Source of the DNA: Hymenobacter lapidiphilus
Lineage (GTDB): Bacteria > Bacteroidota > Bacteroidia > Cytophagales > Hymenobacteraceae
Direction of reading: 5' to 3'
DNA length: 54,593 nucleotides
Assembly: GCF_003417065.2 (NCBI RefSeq)
Contig: NZ_QVLT01000030.1
Location: 1-54,593 of the forward strand
The notes under the pieces are model-generated. The model made no database searches. It saw only the letters and a list, made by a program, of their open reading frames with translations, and had not been told where the DNA came from. Of this stretch, positions 41,455 through 49,432 are shown in pieces. A program made the translations under genes and the position numbers. Position 1 is the stretch's first letter; every line of letters begins with the position of its first letter.

Positions 41455-42586
41455 ATAGATTGCCCCGCAGCCCCTGCTCGCGCTCAATGGCTTCGAAGAG
41501 CGCCTTGAAGTTGCCTTTGCCGAAGCTCTTGGCCCCTTTGCGCTGGATGATTTCGTAGAACACGGTGGGGCGGTCCTCCACCGGCTTGGTGAAAATCTGG
41601 AGCAGGTAGCCTTCCTCGTCGCGGTCGATGAGCAGGTTCAGGGCACGGACGCTGTCGAGGTCCTCGTCGATGTGGCCCACGCGCTCCAGTAGGTTGTCGT
41701 AGTAGCTGGCCGGTACGTTGAGAAACTCCACGCCGCGGCGGCGCAGCTCCGTTACCGTGGTCCGAATATCGTCGGTGAGCAGGGCCATGTGCTGCACGCC
41801 GGGACCGTGGTAGAAGTCGAGATACTCCTCAATCTGGCTCTTCTTCTTGCCTTCGGCGGGCTCATTGATGGGGAATTTCACGAAGCCGTTGCCGTTGCTG
41901 ACCACCTTGCTCATCAGGGCCGAATACTCGGTTGAGATGTCGTCGTCGTCAAACGTAATGAGTAGCTTGAAGCCCAGCACGTCCTCGTAGAACTTCACCC
42001 ACTGGTTCATCTCGCCCCAGCCCACGTTGCCCACGCAATGGTCGACCACCTGCAGGCCCACCGGGTTGCCCTGCGGTACGGCGCTGGTGCGGGCCACGAA
42101 GCCCGGCAGAAATGGCCCGGTGTAGTTGCTGCGCTCCACGAAAGTGTGGATGGTTTCGCCGTAGGTATAGATGCCGGCCAGCGTGACCGAGCCGTTTTCG
42201 TCCTCAATGGTATAAGGCTCAAAAGCCACTTTGGCGCCGCGCTTGGTGGTTTCCTCGAACGATTTGCGGGCGTCGTCCACCCACAGGGCCATCACCTTCA
42301 CGCCGTCGCCGTGCTGGGCTACGTGGCGGGTAATGTCGGAGTCGGGGAGGAGGGAAGTGGTGAGCACCAGGCGGATTTTGTTCTGCTGCAGCACGTAGCT
42401 GGCCCGGTCGCGCACGCCGGTTTCGGGGCCAGCGTAGGCCACCAGCTCGAAGCCGAATGCGGCCTGGTAGAAGTAGGCCGACTGCTTGGCATTACCGACG
42501 TAGAACTCAAGGTAATCGGTGCCGTTGAGGGGCAGGAAGTCGGCGGCCGGATGGGCCTGCACGGCTGGGGAAGTCATGGTTTGCAT
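41453..42586 (-). CDS. hppD: 4-hydroxyphenylpyruvate dioxygenase
   Basis: A 377-residue Fe(II)-dependent dioxygenase of tyrosine breakdown, making homogentisate. Two vicinal-oxygen-chelate domains are seen: LEFYVGNAKQSAYFYQAAFG near residue 28 and NQWVKFYEDVLGFKLLITFD near 200. The 2-His-1-Glu iron site is in VVDHCVGNVGWGE, GPGVQHMALLTDDI and VFYEIIQRKGAKSF. The C-terminal GKGNFKALFEAIEREQ is a family hallmark. An alternative start is at Met4. The other tyrosine-degradation genes are not in this window. Confidence 0.96.
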   Translation of the reverse strand: MQTMTSPAVQAHPAADFLPLNGTDYLEFYVGNAKQSAYFYQAAFGFELVAYAGPETGVRDRASYVLQQNKIRLVLTTSLLPDSDITRHVAQHGDGVKVMALWVDDARKSFEETTKRGAKVAFEPYTIEDENGSVTLAGIYTYGETIHTFVERSNYTGPFLPGFVARTSAVPQGNPVGLQVVDHCVGNVGWGEMNQWVKFYEDVLGFKLLITFDDDDISTEYSALMSKVVSNGNGFVKFPINEPAEGKKKSQIEEYLDFYHGPGVQHMALLTDDIRTTVTELRRRGVEFLNVPASYYDNLLERVGHIDEDLDSVRALNLLIDRDEEGYLLQIFTKPVEDRPTVFYEIIQRKGAKSFGKGNFKALFEAIEREQGLRGNL

Positions 42587-42663
42587 AGGGTGGGTAGTTT
42601 AGCGGGGAATTCGTTGGGTTGGGTAAAAATACAGGTTTTTGGTGAAGGGGTAGTTGCGTTACA

Positions 42664-42779
42664 GAACAGTGTCATGCAAAGCGGAGTCGCAGCATTTCTA
42701 CCACAATGGTAACTTCTGACGCCAGGGCTGGGGTTGCAGTAGAGGTGCCGCGCCTCCACTCCGCATGACATCGTTCTTT
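42664..42779. repeat. degenerate palindromic repeat, family B
   Basis: The outer ends ACAGAACAGTGTCATGC and GCATGACATCGTTCTTT, with an inner TTTCTACC and GCAGTAGAGGTGC, correspond to the family B elements at 47437 and 50642, but the arms have diverged. It lies between divergent hppD and the DUF-less gene at 42848, so it may carry promoter sequence for both. Confidence 0.7.
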
Positions 42780-42847
42780 CACTCGCTACGTATGACAGTT
42801 CTTTTCCAGCCCTTACCTTTGCCGGCGAACCTATTGCCATTAGCCTT

Positions 42848-43234
42848 ATGAATTCGGAAGAGCTGAACAGTGCCCTCGTGGCCCTCATCGATAAGAAAGC
42901 CGAGCTGCAGAAGCTCACCTACGACGATGCCCGCTACGACGACGTAGAAGAGGAACTCCACGACCTCGAAGACGACTTCAACGAAGCGTATGGTCCGTTC
43001 TTGGAGGCAGCCCTTGAAAAGGTGCACGACGAACTCAGCTCCGACACCGACGTGCTGCTGCCCACTGCCTACCTGCCCGCCGGCACCGGCCCCAAGCCCG
43101 GCCCCAAGGAGGGAGTCTGGATTGATTCGGAGAAATATTCGGGCAAGGAAGCCCGCCTGACGCTGGTGCCCAACCCCATCCGTCTGGTGCTCACGGTAGG
43201 CAAAACTGTGCAAGAGGACGTGTGGAAAGCGTAG
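42848..43234 (+). CDS. conserved hypothetical acidic protein
   Basis: A 128-residue soluble protein. The first half is a very acidic helical hairpin (KKAELQKLTYDDARYDDVEE, ELHDLEDDFNEAYGPFLEAA). The second half is basic/beta (YLPAGTGPKPGPKEGVWIDS, RLTLVPNPIRLVLTVGKTVQ). I believe similar proteins occur across Hymenobacter-like genomes, but I know no function. A TACCTTTG -7 box lies near 42814, and a strong terminator follows. Confidence 0.75.
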   Translation: MNSEELNSALVALIDKKAELQKLTYDDARYDDVEEELHDLEDDFNEAYGPFLEAALEKVHDELSSDTDVLLPTAYLPAGTGPKPGPKEGVWIDSEKYSGKEARLTLVPNPIRLVLTVGKTVQEDVWKA

Positions 43235-43247
43235 ATTTCGCCAAGTA

Positions 43248-43299
43248 AAAAGCAAAACGGGAGCTGATGACATGAGTCGTCGGCTCCCGTTTTGCTTTT
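43248..43299 (+). terminator. terminator after the acidic protein gene
   Basis: The stem AAAAGCAAAACGGGAGC (43248-43264) pairs perfectly with 43283-43299, which ends in TTTT; the loop is 18 nt. Confidence 0.88.
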
Positions 43300-43326
43300 G
43301 CTCTTTGACTATTTACTTGATGAACT

Positions 43327-43680
43327 ATGCTCTACCGCATCAGCCAGCCCGACGATTGGCAACGGGCGCAACAGACCGGCTTTTTTGCCAGCCCCGACCT
43401 GGCGGCCGAGGGTTTTATTCATGCTTCGGAGCTGGAGCAGGCGCTGGAAACGGCCCGGCTTTACTACGCCAATAGCCCCGGGGCGCTGCTGCTGGAAATA
43501 GAGGAGGAAGCCCTGCTGGCCGCTGGGGTGCGGGTGGAGCGCGAGTGGGCGGCGGGCCGGCAGGCGTGGTTTCCGCATGTGTTCGGGCCGGTGCCGCTGG
43601 GGGCAGTGCGCCGGGTGTGGCCGCTGCCGGTAGGTGCTTACGGTACGGCCGTGCTGCCACCGGAGCTGCTGGCGCAGTAA
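43327..43680 (+). CDS. DUF952 family protein
   Basis: A 117-residue protein of DUF952. The pattern is complete: MLYRISQPDDWQRAQQTGFF, EGFIHASELEQALETARLYY, LLLEIEEEALLAAGVRVERE, AWFPHVFGPVPLGAVRRVWP. The family fold is related to ADP-ribosyltransferase-like proteins, but no activity is established. The gene stands alone. Confidence 0.9.
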   Translation: MLYRISQPDDWQRAQQTGFFASPDLAAEGFIHASELEQALETARLYYANSPGALLLEIEEEALLAAGVRVEREWAAGRQAWFPHVFGPVPLGAVRRVWPLPVGAYGTAVLPPELLAQ

Positions 43681-43791
43681 TGAACTGAAAGCAAGGATAA
43701 AAGCGGTATTATTATTGCGCGAAACCTCTATATAGCGCCGGGCCGGTAAGGCCGCCCCGTCATTTATCTACCGAATCTAAAGCGCCATTTT

Positions 43792-44562
43792 ATGCCCCCA
43801 ATTTTTACTGTTTCCCCCATGCTGCGCCGGTTGCTGGGCGGTTCTTCGGCGCTGCTGCTGGGCTCAATGCTAACGGCCTGCGCGTCCAGCCAGACGCTGA
43901 GCGTCGCGCCGATGGGGGCGGGCTCCGGGCCGGTTTCCCGTCTCATCAGCCATCCCGACAGCGTGTACGTGCGCTTCCATTTTGTGCGGGCCGACCCGAA
44001 AGAGTTGGTCTTTGAGGCCGAGTTCAGCAACGCCGCCAACCACCCGGTTACCGTTGACCCAGCGCGTTTCTACTTCCTGCCGCTACCCGACAGCGCGGCC
44101 AAAAATGCAGCCGTTTCGGCCGCTTCCCCGGCTTCTACAGCGAGCCGCCGGCTGGCTTTCAACCCCGATATGCGGCTGGATTCATTGGCCCACCGTCGCG
44201 ACGAGCTGGCCGATAAGGCAAGCCACGTTAGTATGCTGCAGGTGCTGCTGCTGGTAGCCAGCACGGCCGAGAATGTGGCCAGCGTCAATAAGCGCGAAAC
44301 GCCAATCGAAAGAACCAACCGGCAGGTGCGGCAACAGGGCGGCCAGGCGTTTTTTGAGGTGCAGCGGGTCGTGCGGGCCGTGCAGGCCCAGCATCTTGCT
44401 ACCGTGGTTGCGGAACAGGCCGTAAGCAGCCTGCGCCGCGCCACCCTGCAGCCCGGCGACCGGGCCGTGGGCCTCGTCTACTTCCCCCGCCTCGATGCGG
44501 CCCGGCAGCTGCGGTTCGTACTGGCCTTCGACGAGCATCCGGTGCAGTTCGATTTCACCTAG
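43792..44562 (+). CDS. hypothetical lipoprotein
   Basis: A 256-residue lipoprotein. The hydrophobic signal ends in the lipobox LTAC (MLRRLLGGSSALLLGSMLTA, then CASSQ). The mature part begins with a beta-rich region (VYVRFHFVRADPKELVFEAE, FSNAANHPVTVDPARFYFLP) and continues with long helices, then GLVYFPRLDAARQLRFVLAF. I recognise no family. The start is either 43792 or 43819; the latter gives the more usual signal. A remnant resembling its C-terminus lies at 45327-45389. Confidence 0.72.
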   Translation: MPPIFTVSPMLRRLLGGSSALLLGSMLTACASSQTLSVAPMGAGSGPVSRLISHPDSVYVRFHFVRADPKELVFEAEFSNAANHPVTVDPARFYFLPLPDSAAKNAAVSAASPASTASRRLAFNPDMRLDSLAHRRDELADKASHVSMLQVLLLVASTAENVASVNKRETPIERTNRQVRQQGGQAFFEVQRVVRAVQAQHLATVVAEQAVSSLRRATLQPGDRAVGLVYFPRLDAARQLRFVLAFDEHPVQFDFT

Positions 44563-44654
44563 GAGCTGCGCAAAACGAGCCAGCATTAGCCCTGCAACAG
44601 CCGAGCCGGCGGCACGGCGCTTCGCCACTTCACCCCCAATAGGTAACGTCCAGC

Positions 44655-44692
44655 AAAAAGCCCCTCTCCAGTTGATGGAGAGGGGCTTTTTT
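44655..44692. terminator. bidirectional terminator between convergent genes
   Basis: AAAAAGCCCCTCTCCA (44655-44670) pairs with TGGAGAGGGGCTTTTT (44676-44691); loop of 5 nt, with A and T runs on both sides serving the lipoprotein gene (+) and the DUF2911 gene (-). Confidence 0.9.
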
Positions 44693-44709
44693 AATAGCAA
44701 CAACCGCAA

Positions 44710-45228
44710 CTATTTGATGGCAACGGGAACGGTCATGTTTTCCCAGCGTAACGTCAGGCCCGTTGGCGTTACGTCGTAGATGAGCTGCTCGGCGGGAGTA
44801 ATGGCTTTCTGAGGGGTTACGGTCACGCGCAGGGCATCCTTCTTTTCATCGTACTTGTAAGCGCCCCACTGCTTGGCCTCTTTATTAAAAATCATGGTCC
44901 ACTGCTTCTCGGTGGGGATGGTGAACAGGCTGTACGTGCCGGCCGCCAGCGGTTTGCCTTCCACGGTTACAGGTTGGTCGAAAGTGATGGTGGTGGCATC
45001 GTTAGCCCCCGCGCGCCATACCTGCCCGTAGGGTACGAGCTGGCCCCAAACCGGCCGGCCTTTCACCGAAGGGCTGCTATAAACTACCGTGACGGTGGCA
45101 TTGCCCACTTTGCCATTGGCCGTAGCGGGCGGGCTGGCCGGAGCCTTCTTATCCTGCGCAAAGGTTTGGGTAGCTGTCAGAACGCTGAGCAGTACCAGCA
45201 TCAATCTCAAAAGGGGATTCGTTTTCAT
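44710..45228 (-). CDS. DUF2911 family secreted protein
   Basis: A 172-residue exported protein of DUF2911. The signal peptide is MKTNPLLRLMLVLLSVLTAT then QTFAQ. The conserved core reads VTVVYSSPSVKGRPVWGQLV, YGQVWRAGANDATTITFDQP, LAAGTYSLFTIPTEKQWTMI and FNKEAKQWGAYKYDEKKDAL. Found widely in Bacteroidota with unknown function. The ATG at 45228 is preferred over one at 45270, which puts non-signal residues first. Confidence 0.9.
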   Translation of the reverse strand: MKTNPLLRLMLVLLSVLTATQTFAQDKKAPASPPATANGKVGNATVTVVYSSPSVKGRPVWGQLVPYGQVWRAGANDATTITFDQPVTVEGKPLAAGTYSLFTIPTEKQWTMIFNKEAKQWGAYKYDEKKDALRVTVTPQKAITPAEQLIYDVTPTGLTLRWENMTVPVAIK

Positions 45229-45326
45229 GAGTTTAGAAAAAGAAAGTGGAAGAAAATAATAAGCTACCAAATAGCAATCTACGGTTAAGCGTATTGGATG
45301 GTCAATTGTTCAGTCAACAATCGATT

Positions 45327-45389
45327 GTGTTTTCCTACTTCGACGCGGCCCGGCAAATGCAGTCCGTGTTGGCCTCCGACGGGCACTAG
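45327..45389 (+). pseudogene. possible remnant of the lipoprotein C-terminus
   Basis: A 20-codon stretch, VFSYFDAARQMQSVLASDGH then stop, resembles YFPRLDAARQLRFVLAFDEH near the end of the lipoprotein at 43792. It may be a relic of a duplicated copy. It is short, so chance is possible. Confidence 0.25.
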
Positions 45390-45438
45390 CGCGGTTCGGC
45401 TTTACCCGTAAACTAGGCTGGCTCAGCAGGAAAAAATG

Positions 45439-45469
45439 AAGGTCCCGAAGCTGTGATTTGGGACTTTTT
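45439..45469 (-). terminator. terminator of the ABC-F gene
   Basis: GTCCC(GAA) at 45442-45449 pairs with (TTT)GGGAC at 45457-45464. Read on the minus strand it follows the ABC-F stop by 20 nt and leads to a CATTTTTTC tract. Confidence 0.6.
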
Positions 45470-45488
45470 CCTGTACGTTAACTCTGCT

Positions 45489-47408
45489 TTACACCAGCTC
45501 AGCCAGCTCCAGCCAGCGGAGCTCCTTGGTTTCCAGCTCCTGGGTGAGGGTGCCGAGGCGGGCGCCCCAGGCAGTAAACTCATCGGCGCTGCCACTGCCG
45601 CCATTCAGTTTGGCCGTGACTTCCTGCTTCTCGGCTTCCAGGGCCGCCATGTCCTTTTCGAGCTGCTCGTACTCGCGTTTCTCGGCGTAGGAGGCGCGGC
45701 GTTTGGGGGCAGCGGCGGGTTTCGGGGCTGCCGGAGCGGGGGCGGCAGCGGCTATTTTAGCGTCGGCGCGGGCCGTTTTGGCGGCTTTTTCCTCTTCTAC
45801 TAAAGCGGCTTCGGTTTCGCGCTCGGCCAGGTACTCGCGGTAGTCGGTGTAGTTGCCGGGAAAGTTGAGCACGGCCCCGCCGGGTTCGAGCACGAACAGG
45901 TGCTCGGCCAGCTGGTCGAGGAAGTACCGGTCGTGGCTGACGATGAGCAGGCACCCACCGAAGTGCAGCAGGAAGTCTTCCAGGATGTTGAGCGTGCCCA
46001 GGTCGAGGTCGTTGGTGGGCTCGTCAAGAATCAGGAAGTTGGGGTTGCGGATAAGCACCCGCAGCAGCTGCAGGCGGCGCTTTTCGCCCCCGCTGAGCTT
46101 ATTGGCCAGCGTGTACTGCTGGGCCGGCGGAAACAGGAACAGGCTCAGGAACTGGCTGGCCGTGAGCACGTCGCCGTTGGCCAGCTCCACTACTTCAGCC
46201 ACTTCCTTCACAATGTCAATCACGCGCTGGGTGGGGTCGAACTCCAGCTCCGTCTGGGTGTAGTAGCCGAACACGGTGGTCTGGCCGACTTCGATGGTGC
46301 CGGAATCGGGCGCGAGCTTGCCCGTAAGCATGTTGAGCAACGTGGATTTGCCCGCGCCGTTGGGGCCTACCAGGCCAATGCGGTCCTTCTTTTTGAACAC
46401 GTAGCTGAAATCGTCGAGCACCACGTTGTCGCCGAACTGCTTGTTGAGGTGGCTGGCTTCGATGATTTTGCCGCCCTGACGGGTGGTTTTCACGCTCAGC
46501 TCCACGTTCTGCTTGCTCAGGTTGGTGCTGGCCTTCTCCTTGGTGATGTAGAAGGCGTCGATGCGGGCTTTCTGCTTGGTACCGCGGGCCTGGGGCATGC
46601 GGCGCATCCAGTCGAGCTCCTTTTTGAACAGCTGGCGGGCCTTCTCTACCTCGGTGGCCTGGCGCATCTCGCGGTCGGCCTTTTTCTCCACGAAATAGGC
46701 GTAGTTGCCCTGGTAGCGGTACATCTGGCCCTTGTCGAGCTCGATAATTTCGTTGGCCACGCTGTCCAGAAAGTAGCGGTCGTGGGTGACCATGAGCAGC
46801 GTGAGGCTGGGGGAGGACAGGCGGTTTTCGAGCCACTCGATGGTGGCCAAATCCAAGTGGTTGGTGGGTTCGTCGAGCAGCAGCACGTCGGGCTCCTCGA
46901 TGAGCACCCGGGCCAGGGCCACGCGCTTGCGCTGCCCGCCCGAAAGCTGGCTCACGTTGCGCGTCAGCAGCTCGCCCAGAATCCCGAGTCGGCTCAGAAT
47001 CTGCTGCACCTGCGCTTCATAGTCCCAGGCCTGGAGGGCATCCATGCGCTCCAGCACCCGCTGCAGGTCGTCGGATTTGTGGTCGGGGTCGTTGACGACG
47101 TGCTCGTATTCCTTGATGGCCTTGAGCGTGTCGTTCTGGCTGGCGAAGATGGTTTCTTCCACGCTCAGGCTCTCATCGAACACCGGCTGCTGGCCCAGGT
47201 AGGTTACGCGGATGCCCTTGCGCACGCTCACCAAACCGGTGTCGGGAATTTCGAGGCCCGCCAGAATGCGCATCAGAGTGGTTTTGCCGGTGCCGTTGAT
47301 GCCCACAAAGGCCACCCGCTGGCCCTGGAGCAACCCGAAGTTCAGGTCTTTAAACAGCCAACGGTCGGCGTAATTTTTCGAAAGATTTTCGGCAGATAGA
47401 AGGTTCAT
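45489..47408 (-). CDS. ABC-F family ATPase (Uup-like)
   Basis: A 639-residue soluble protein with two ABC ATPase domains. Domain 1: Walker A GINGTGKTTLM, signature LSGGQRKRVALARVL, Walker B VLLLDEPTNHLDLATIEWLE. Domain 2: Walker A GPNGAGKSTLLN, signature LSGGEKRRLQLLRVL, Walker B FLILDEPTNDLDLGTLNILE. The interdomain linker is basic. The C-terminal Ala/Lys region leads into a coiled coil (EKREYEQLEKDMAALEAEKQ), as in Uup. ABC-F proteins act on the ribosome or in DNA transactions; they are not transporters. A perfect TACCTTTG box lies only 4 nt before the ATG. Confidence 0.95.
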   Translation of the reverse strand: MNLLSAENLSKNYADRWLFKDLNFGLLQGQRVAFVGINGTGKTTLMRILAGLEIPDTGLVSVRKGIRVTYLGQQPVFDESLSVEETIFASQNDTLKAIKEYEHVVNDPDHKSDDLQRVLERMDALQAWDYEAQVQQILSRLGILGELLTRNVSQLSGGQRKRVALARVLIEEPDVLLLDEPTNHLDLATIEWLENRLSSPSLTLLMVTHDRYFLDSVANEIIELDKGQMYRYQGNYAYFVEKKADREMRQATEVEKARQLFKKELDWMRRMPQARGTKQKARIDAFYITKEKASTNLSKQNVELSVKTTRQGGKIIEASHLNKQFGDNVVLDDFSYVFKKKDRIGLVGPNGAGKSTLLNMLTGKLAPDSGTIEVGQTTVFGYYTQTELEFDPTQRVIDIVKEVAEVVELANGDVLTASQFLSLFLFPPAQQYTLANKLSGGEKRRLQLLRVLIRNPNFLILDEPTNDLDLGTLNILEDFLLHFGGCLLIVSHDRYFLDQLAEHLFVLEPGGAVLNFPGNYTDYREYLAERETEAALVEEEKAAKTARADAKIAAAAPAPAAPKPAAAPKRRASYAEKREYEQLEKDMAALEAEKQEVTAKLNGGSGSADEFTAWGARLGTLTQELETKELRWLELAELV

Positions 47409-47412
47409 GCCG

Positions 47413-47420
47413 CAAAGGTA
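47413..47420 (-). promoter_or_regulatory. -7 box 4 nt before the ABC-F start codon
   Basis: TACCTTTG on the minus strand, then CGGC and ATG (47408). The ABC-F N-terminus MNLLSAENLSKNYADRW is canonical, so this start is secure and a transcript from this box would be leaderless or nearly so. Confidence 0.5.
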
Positions 47421-47436
47421 CGGCGAGGGCGGGGTA

Positions 47437-47599
47437 AAAGAACGTCATGCTGAGCATGTGGCGAATTGAGCCAGTGCGCGCAGCCGCAGTCGAAGCATCT
47501 CTACGGCAATGCTAATTCTGTCGGTTGATTTGCTACTGCAACGAAGCAGTAGAGATGCTTCGACTGCGCTCCGCTTCGCTCAGCATGACACGTTCTTTT
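47437..47599. repeat. palindromic repeat, family B copy 1
   Basis: The outer ends are AAAGAACGTCATGCTGAGC and GCTCAGCATGACACGTTCTT; inner arms are GCAGTCGAAGCATCTCTAC and GTAGAGATGCTTCGACTGC, perfectly complementary. About 30 extra nt (ATGTGGCGAATTGAGCC...) interrupt the left side only. The element lies between the divergent ABC-F and GT39 genes. Confidence 0.88.
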
Positions 47600-47661
47600 C
47601 TTCAGTCCCATACCTTTGGCCAATCCCCTCCTCACTACCCCATCACCTCACGCACCGCCCC

Positions 47662-49332
47662 ATGCCTTTCCCCATGACTTCGCGCCGCTGGCTGTGGCTG
47701 TTTCTGCTGGTGCTGGGCGGGGCTTTTGTGTGGCAGCTGGGCAGCTGGGGGCCGTTAGACAGCAGCGAGGCCCGCTACTCGGAAATCGGGCGCGAAATGC
47801 TGACGGGCGGCGACTGGCTGCACCCGCGGCTGCTGGGCATTCAGCATTTTCACAAGCCGCCCCTCACGTACTGGCTCACGGCGGCGGGGCTGGGGCTGTT
47901 TGGGGTGAATACGGTGGGTGTGCGGCTGCTGCCGGTGCTGGCTGTGCTGCTGCAAGTGGGGCTGGTGTACGCGCTGGGCCTGCTGCTGTTTGGCAACGAT
48001 AGGGCCCGGGCGCTGGCGGCGGCCGTCATCTACGGCACGCTGCCGGTGGTGCTTATTTCGGCCCTCAACGTGACTACCGACGTGTATCTGGCCACGCTGG
48101 AGCTGGCGGCGGCCTACGGCATTCTGCGCTACTACCATGATGGTGGGCGGCGCTGGCTGTACCTGTTCTGGCTGGGGCTCGGGCTGGCCTTCCTTACTAA
48201 GGGCCCGGTGGGCTTCGTGCTGCCGCTAATGGCCGTGGCGGGTGCCTACTTCCGGGTGCCGGCCACCGAGCGCACGGGGCTGGCGCGGCGGCCGTTCACG
48301 GTGCACCACGCGCTGGGGCTGGGGCTTTTTTTGGTGGTGGGACTGAGCTGGTACGGGTATCTGGTGGCTGAAAATCCGGCCTTCGTGCGCTACTTCCTGT
48401 ACGAGCACACCGTGGAGCGCTTCGCCAACGCTGCCACTTTCAACCGCAGTAAGCCCTGGTGGTTTTACGTGCTGCTGGCCCCGGCCACCAGTCTGCCCTG
48501 GGCGGTGGCGCTGGTGGTGCGGGCCGCGCGCACGCCCTGGGCCACGGTGTCGCGGCAGTGGCGCAACGTGCTCATCTTCTGGGTGCTGGTGCCGCTGCTG
48601 TTCTTCTCGCTCTCTAAGTCGAAACTGCTGCTCTATGTGCTGCCCATTTTCCCCGGCGTGGCCTTGCTGACTACTTACTACCTGGGCCGCTGCACCGAGG
48701 ACGTACTGTTGCGCTGGTACGTGGGCATCACGGGCTTTTTCGGGTTGATGCTGGGGCTTCTGTGCCTGCTGCCCATTTTCGCGGCTGTATTCGATCTGGG
48801 GCTGGAGCTCCGTCCGCTCACCTCGCTCTGGCCGGCTATTGGGGTGGTCGTGCTAGTGCTCACGCTCAGCATCTGGGACCAAGTGCGCGTCGCCCCGCGG
48901 CTGCTGATGGCCACCACTATTTTCACGGTCTTTCTGCTGATTTCGGCCAAGCCCATTATGCAGCAGAACGAGCTGGCTTTCAACGGCAGCCGTCCGCTGG
49001 CCGAGTTCATCACCCAGCAACGCCTGCAAACCCGCCCCATAGTGGTGTATGACCAGCTGCTGCCCTCCCTGGCTTTCGAGCTGGGCACGCTGCCGGTGTT
49101 CCTCAACGACGGCAATACCAGCCTCAACCGCGAAACCCAGTTCGAACTCGGCACCAGCTGGCACCGCTACCTGCTCTACCTCGACCAGCCCGAATCCGCC
49201 GCCCCGCTCCGCTGGCTGCTGGCCCAACACCCGGTGCTGCTGGTAAAAGACGAGCTGAAACCCGAGCGCCAGTGGCTGCTGGCCACGTTTCAGCACCAGG
49301 AAAAGCTAGGCAAGTGGGTGGTGTACTGGTGA
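47662..49332 (+). CDS. GT39-family glycosyltransferase (ArnT-like)
   Basis: A 556-residue polytopic membrane protein. The N-terminal loop GPLDSSEARYSEIGREMLTG holds the acidic catalytic motif of GT-C enzymes related to ArnT and protein O-mannosyltransferases. HKPPLTYWLTAAGLGLFG follows, also typical. About eleven membrane helices come next, then a soluble C-terminal domain. It likely moves a sugar from a polyprenyl phosphate donor to lipid A or another envelope acceptor. I use the ATG at 47662; an earlier in-frame ATG at 47509 lies in the palindromic repeat. A TACCTTTG box is near 47608. Confidence 0.88.
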   Translation: MPFPMTSRRWLWLFLLVLGGAFVWQLGSWGPLDSSEARYSEIGREMLTGGDWLHPRLLGIQHFHKPPLTYWLTAAGLGLFGVNTVGVRLLPVLAVLLQVGLVYALGLLLFGNDRARALAAAVIYGTLPVVLISALNVTTDVYLATLELAAAYGILRYYHDGGRRWLYLFWLGLGLAFLTKGPVGFVLPLMAVAGAYFRVPATERTGLARRPFTVHHALGLGLFLVVGLSWYGYLVAENPAFVRYFLYEHTVERFANAATFNRSKPWWFYVLLAPATSLPWAVALVVRAARTPWATVSRQWRNVLIFWVLVPLLFFSLSKSKLLLYVLPIFPGVALLTTYYLGRCTEDVLLRWYVGITGFFGLMLGLLCLLPIFAAVFDLGLELRPLTSLWPAIGVVVLVLTLSIWDQVRVAPRLLMATTIFTVFLLISAKPIMQQNELAFNGSRPLAEFITQQRLQTRPIVVYDQLLPSLAFELGTLPVFLNDGNTSLNRETQFELGTSWHRYLLYLDQPESAAPLRWLLAQHPVLLVKDELKPERQWLLATFQHQEKLGKWVVYW

Positions 49333-49349
49333 GAACCGAGTTGAACGCT

Positions 49350-49377
49350 GTAGGGGCGGGGCTCGCCCCCGCCCGCC
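49350..49377. repeat. family D GC-rich half-element
   Basis: GTAGGGGCGGGGCTCG ... CGCCCGCC is almost identical to the left arm of the element at 35856. It is self-complementary (GGGGCGGGGC with GCCCCCGCCC), so it may act as the hairpin downstream of the GT39 gene and of lysA, which converge here. Confidence 0.75.
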
Positions 49378-49432
49378 GTTGCACGGAATCGTTGTACGAG
49401 TGGGCCGGTCTTATTCAACGACAACCGTTCAC

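Noticed and set aside
45900..47399. A 499-codon plus-strand ORF opposite the ABC-F gene
   Set aside because: Antisense of a textbook ABC-F protein; no recognisable domain.
47509..47661. Upstream start for the GT39 gene
   Set aside because: The extra 51 residues are encoded by the palindromic repeat and lack a membrane-protein N-terminus.
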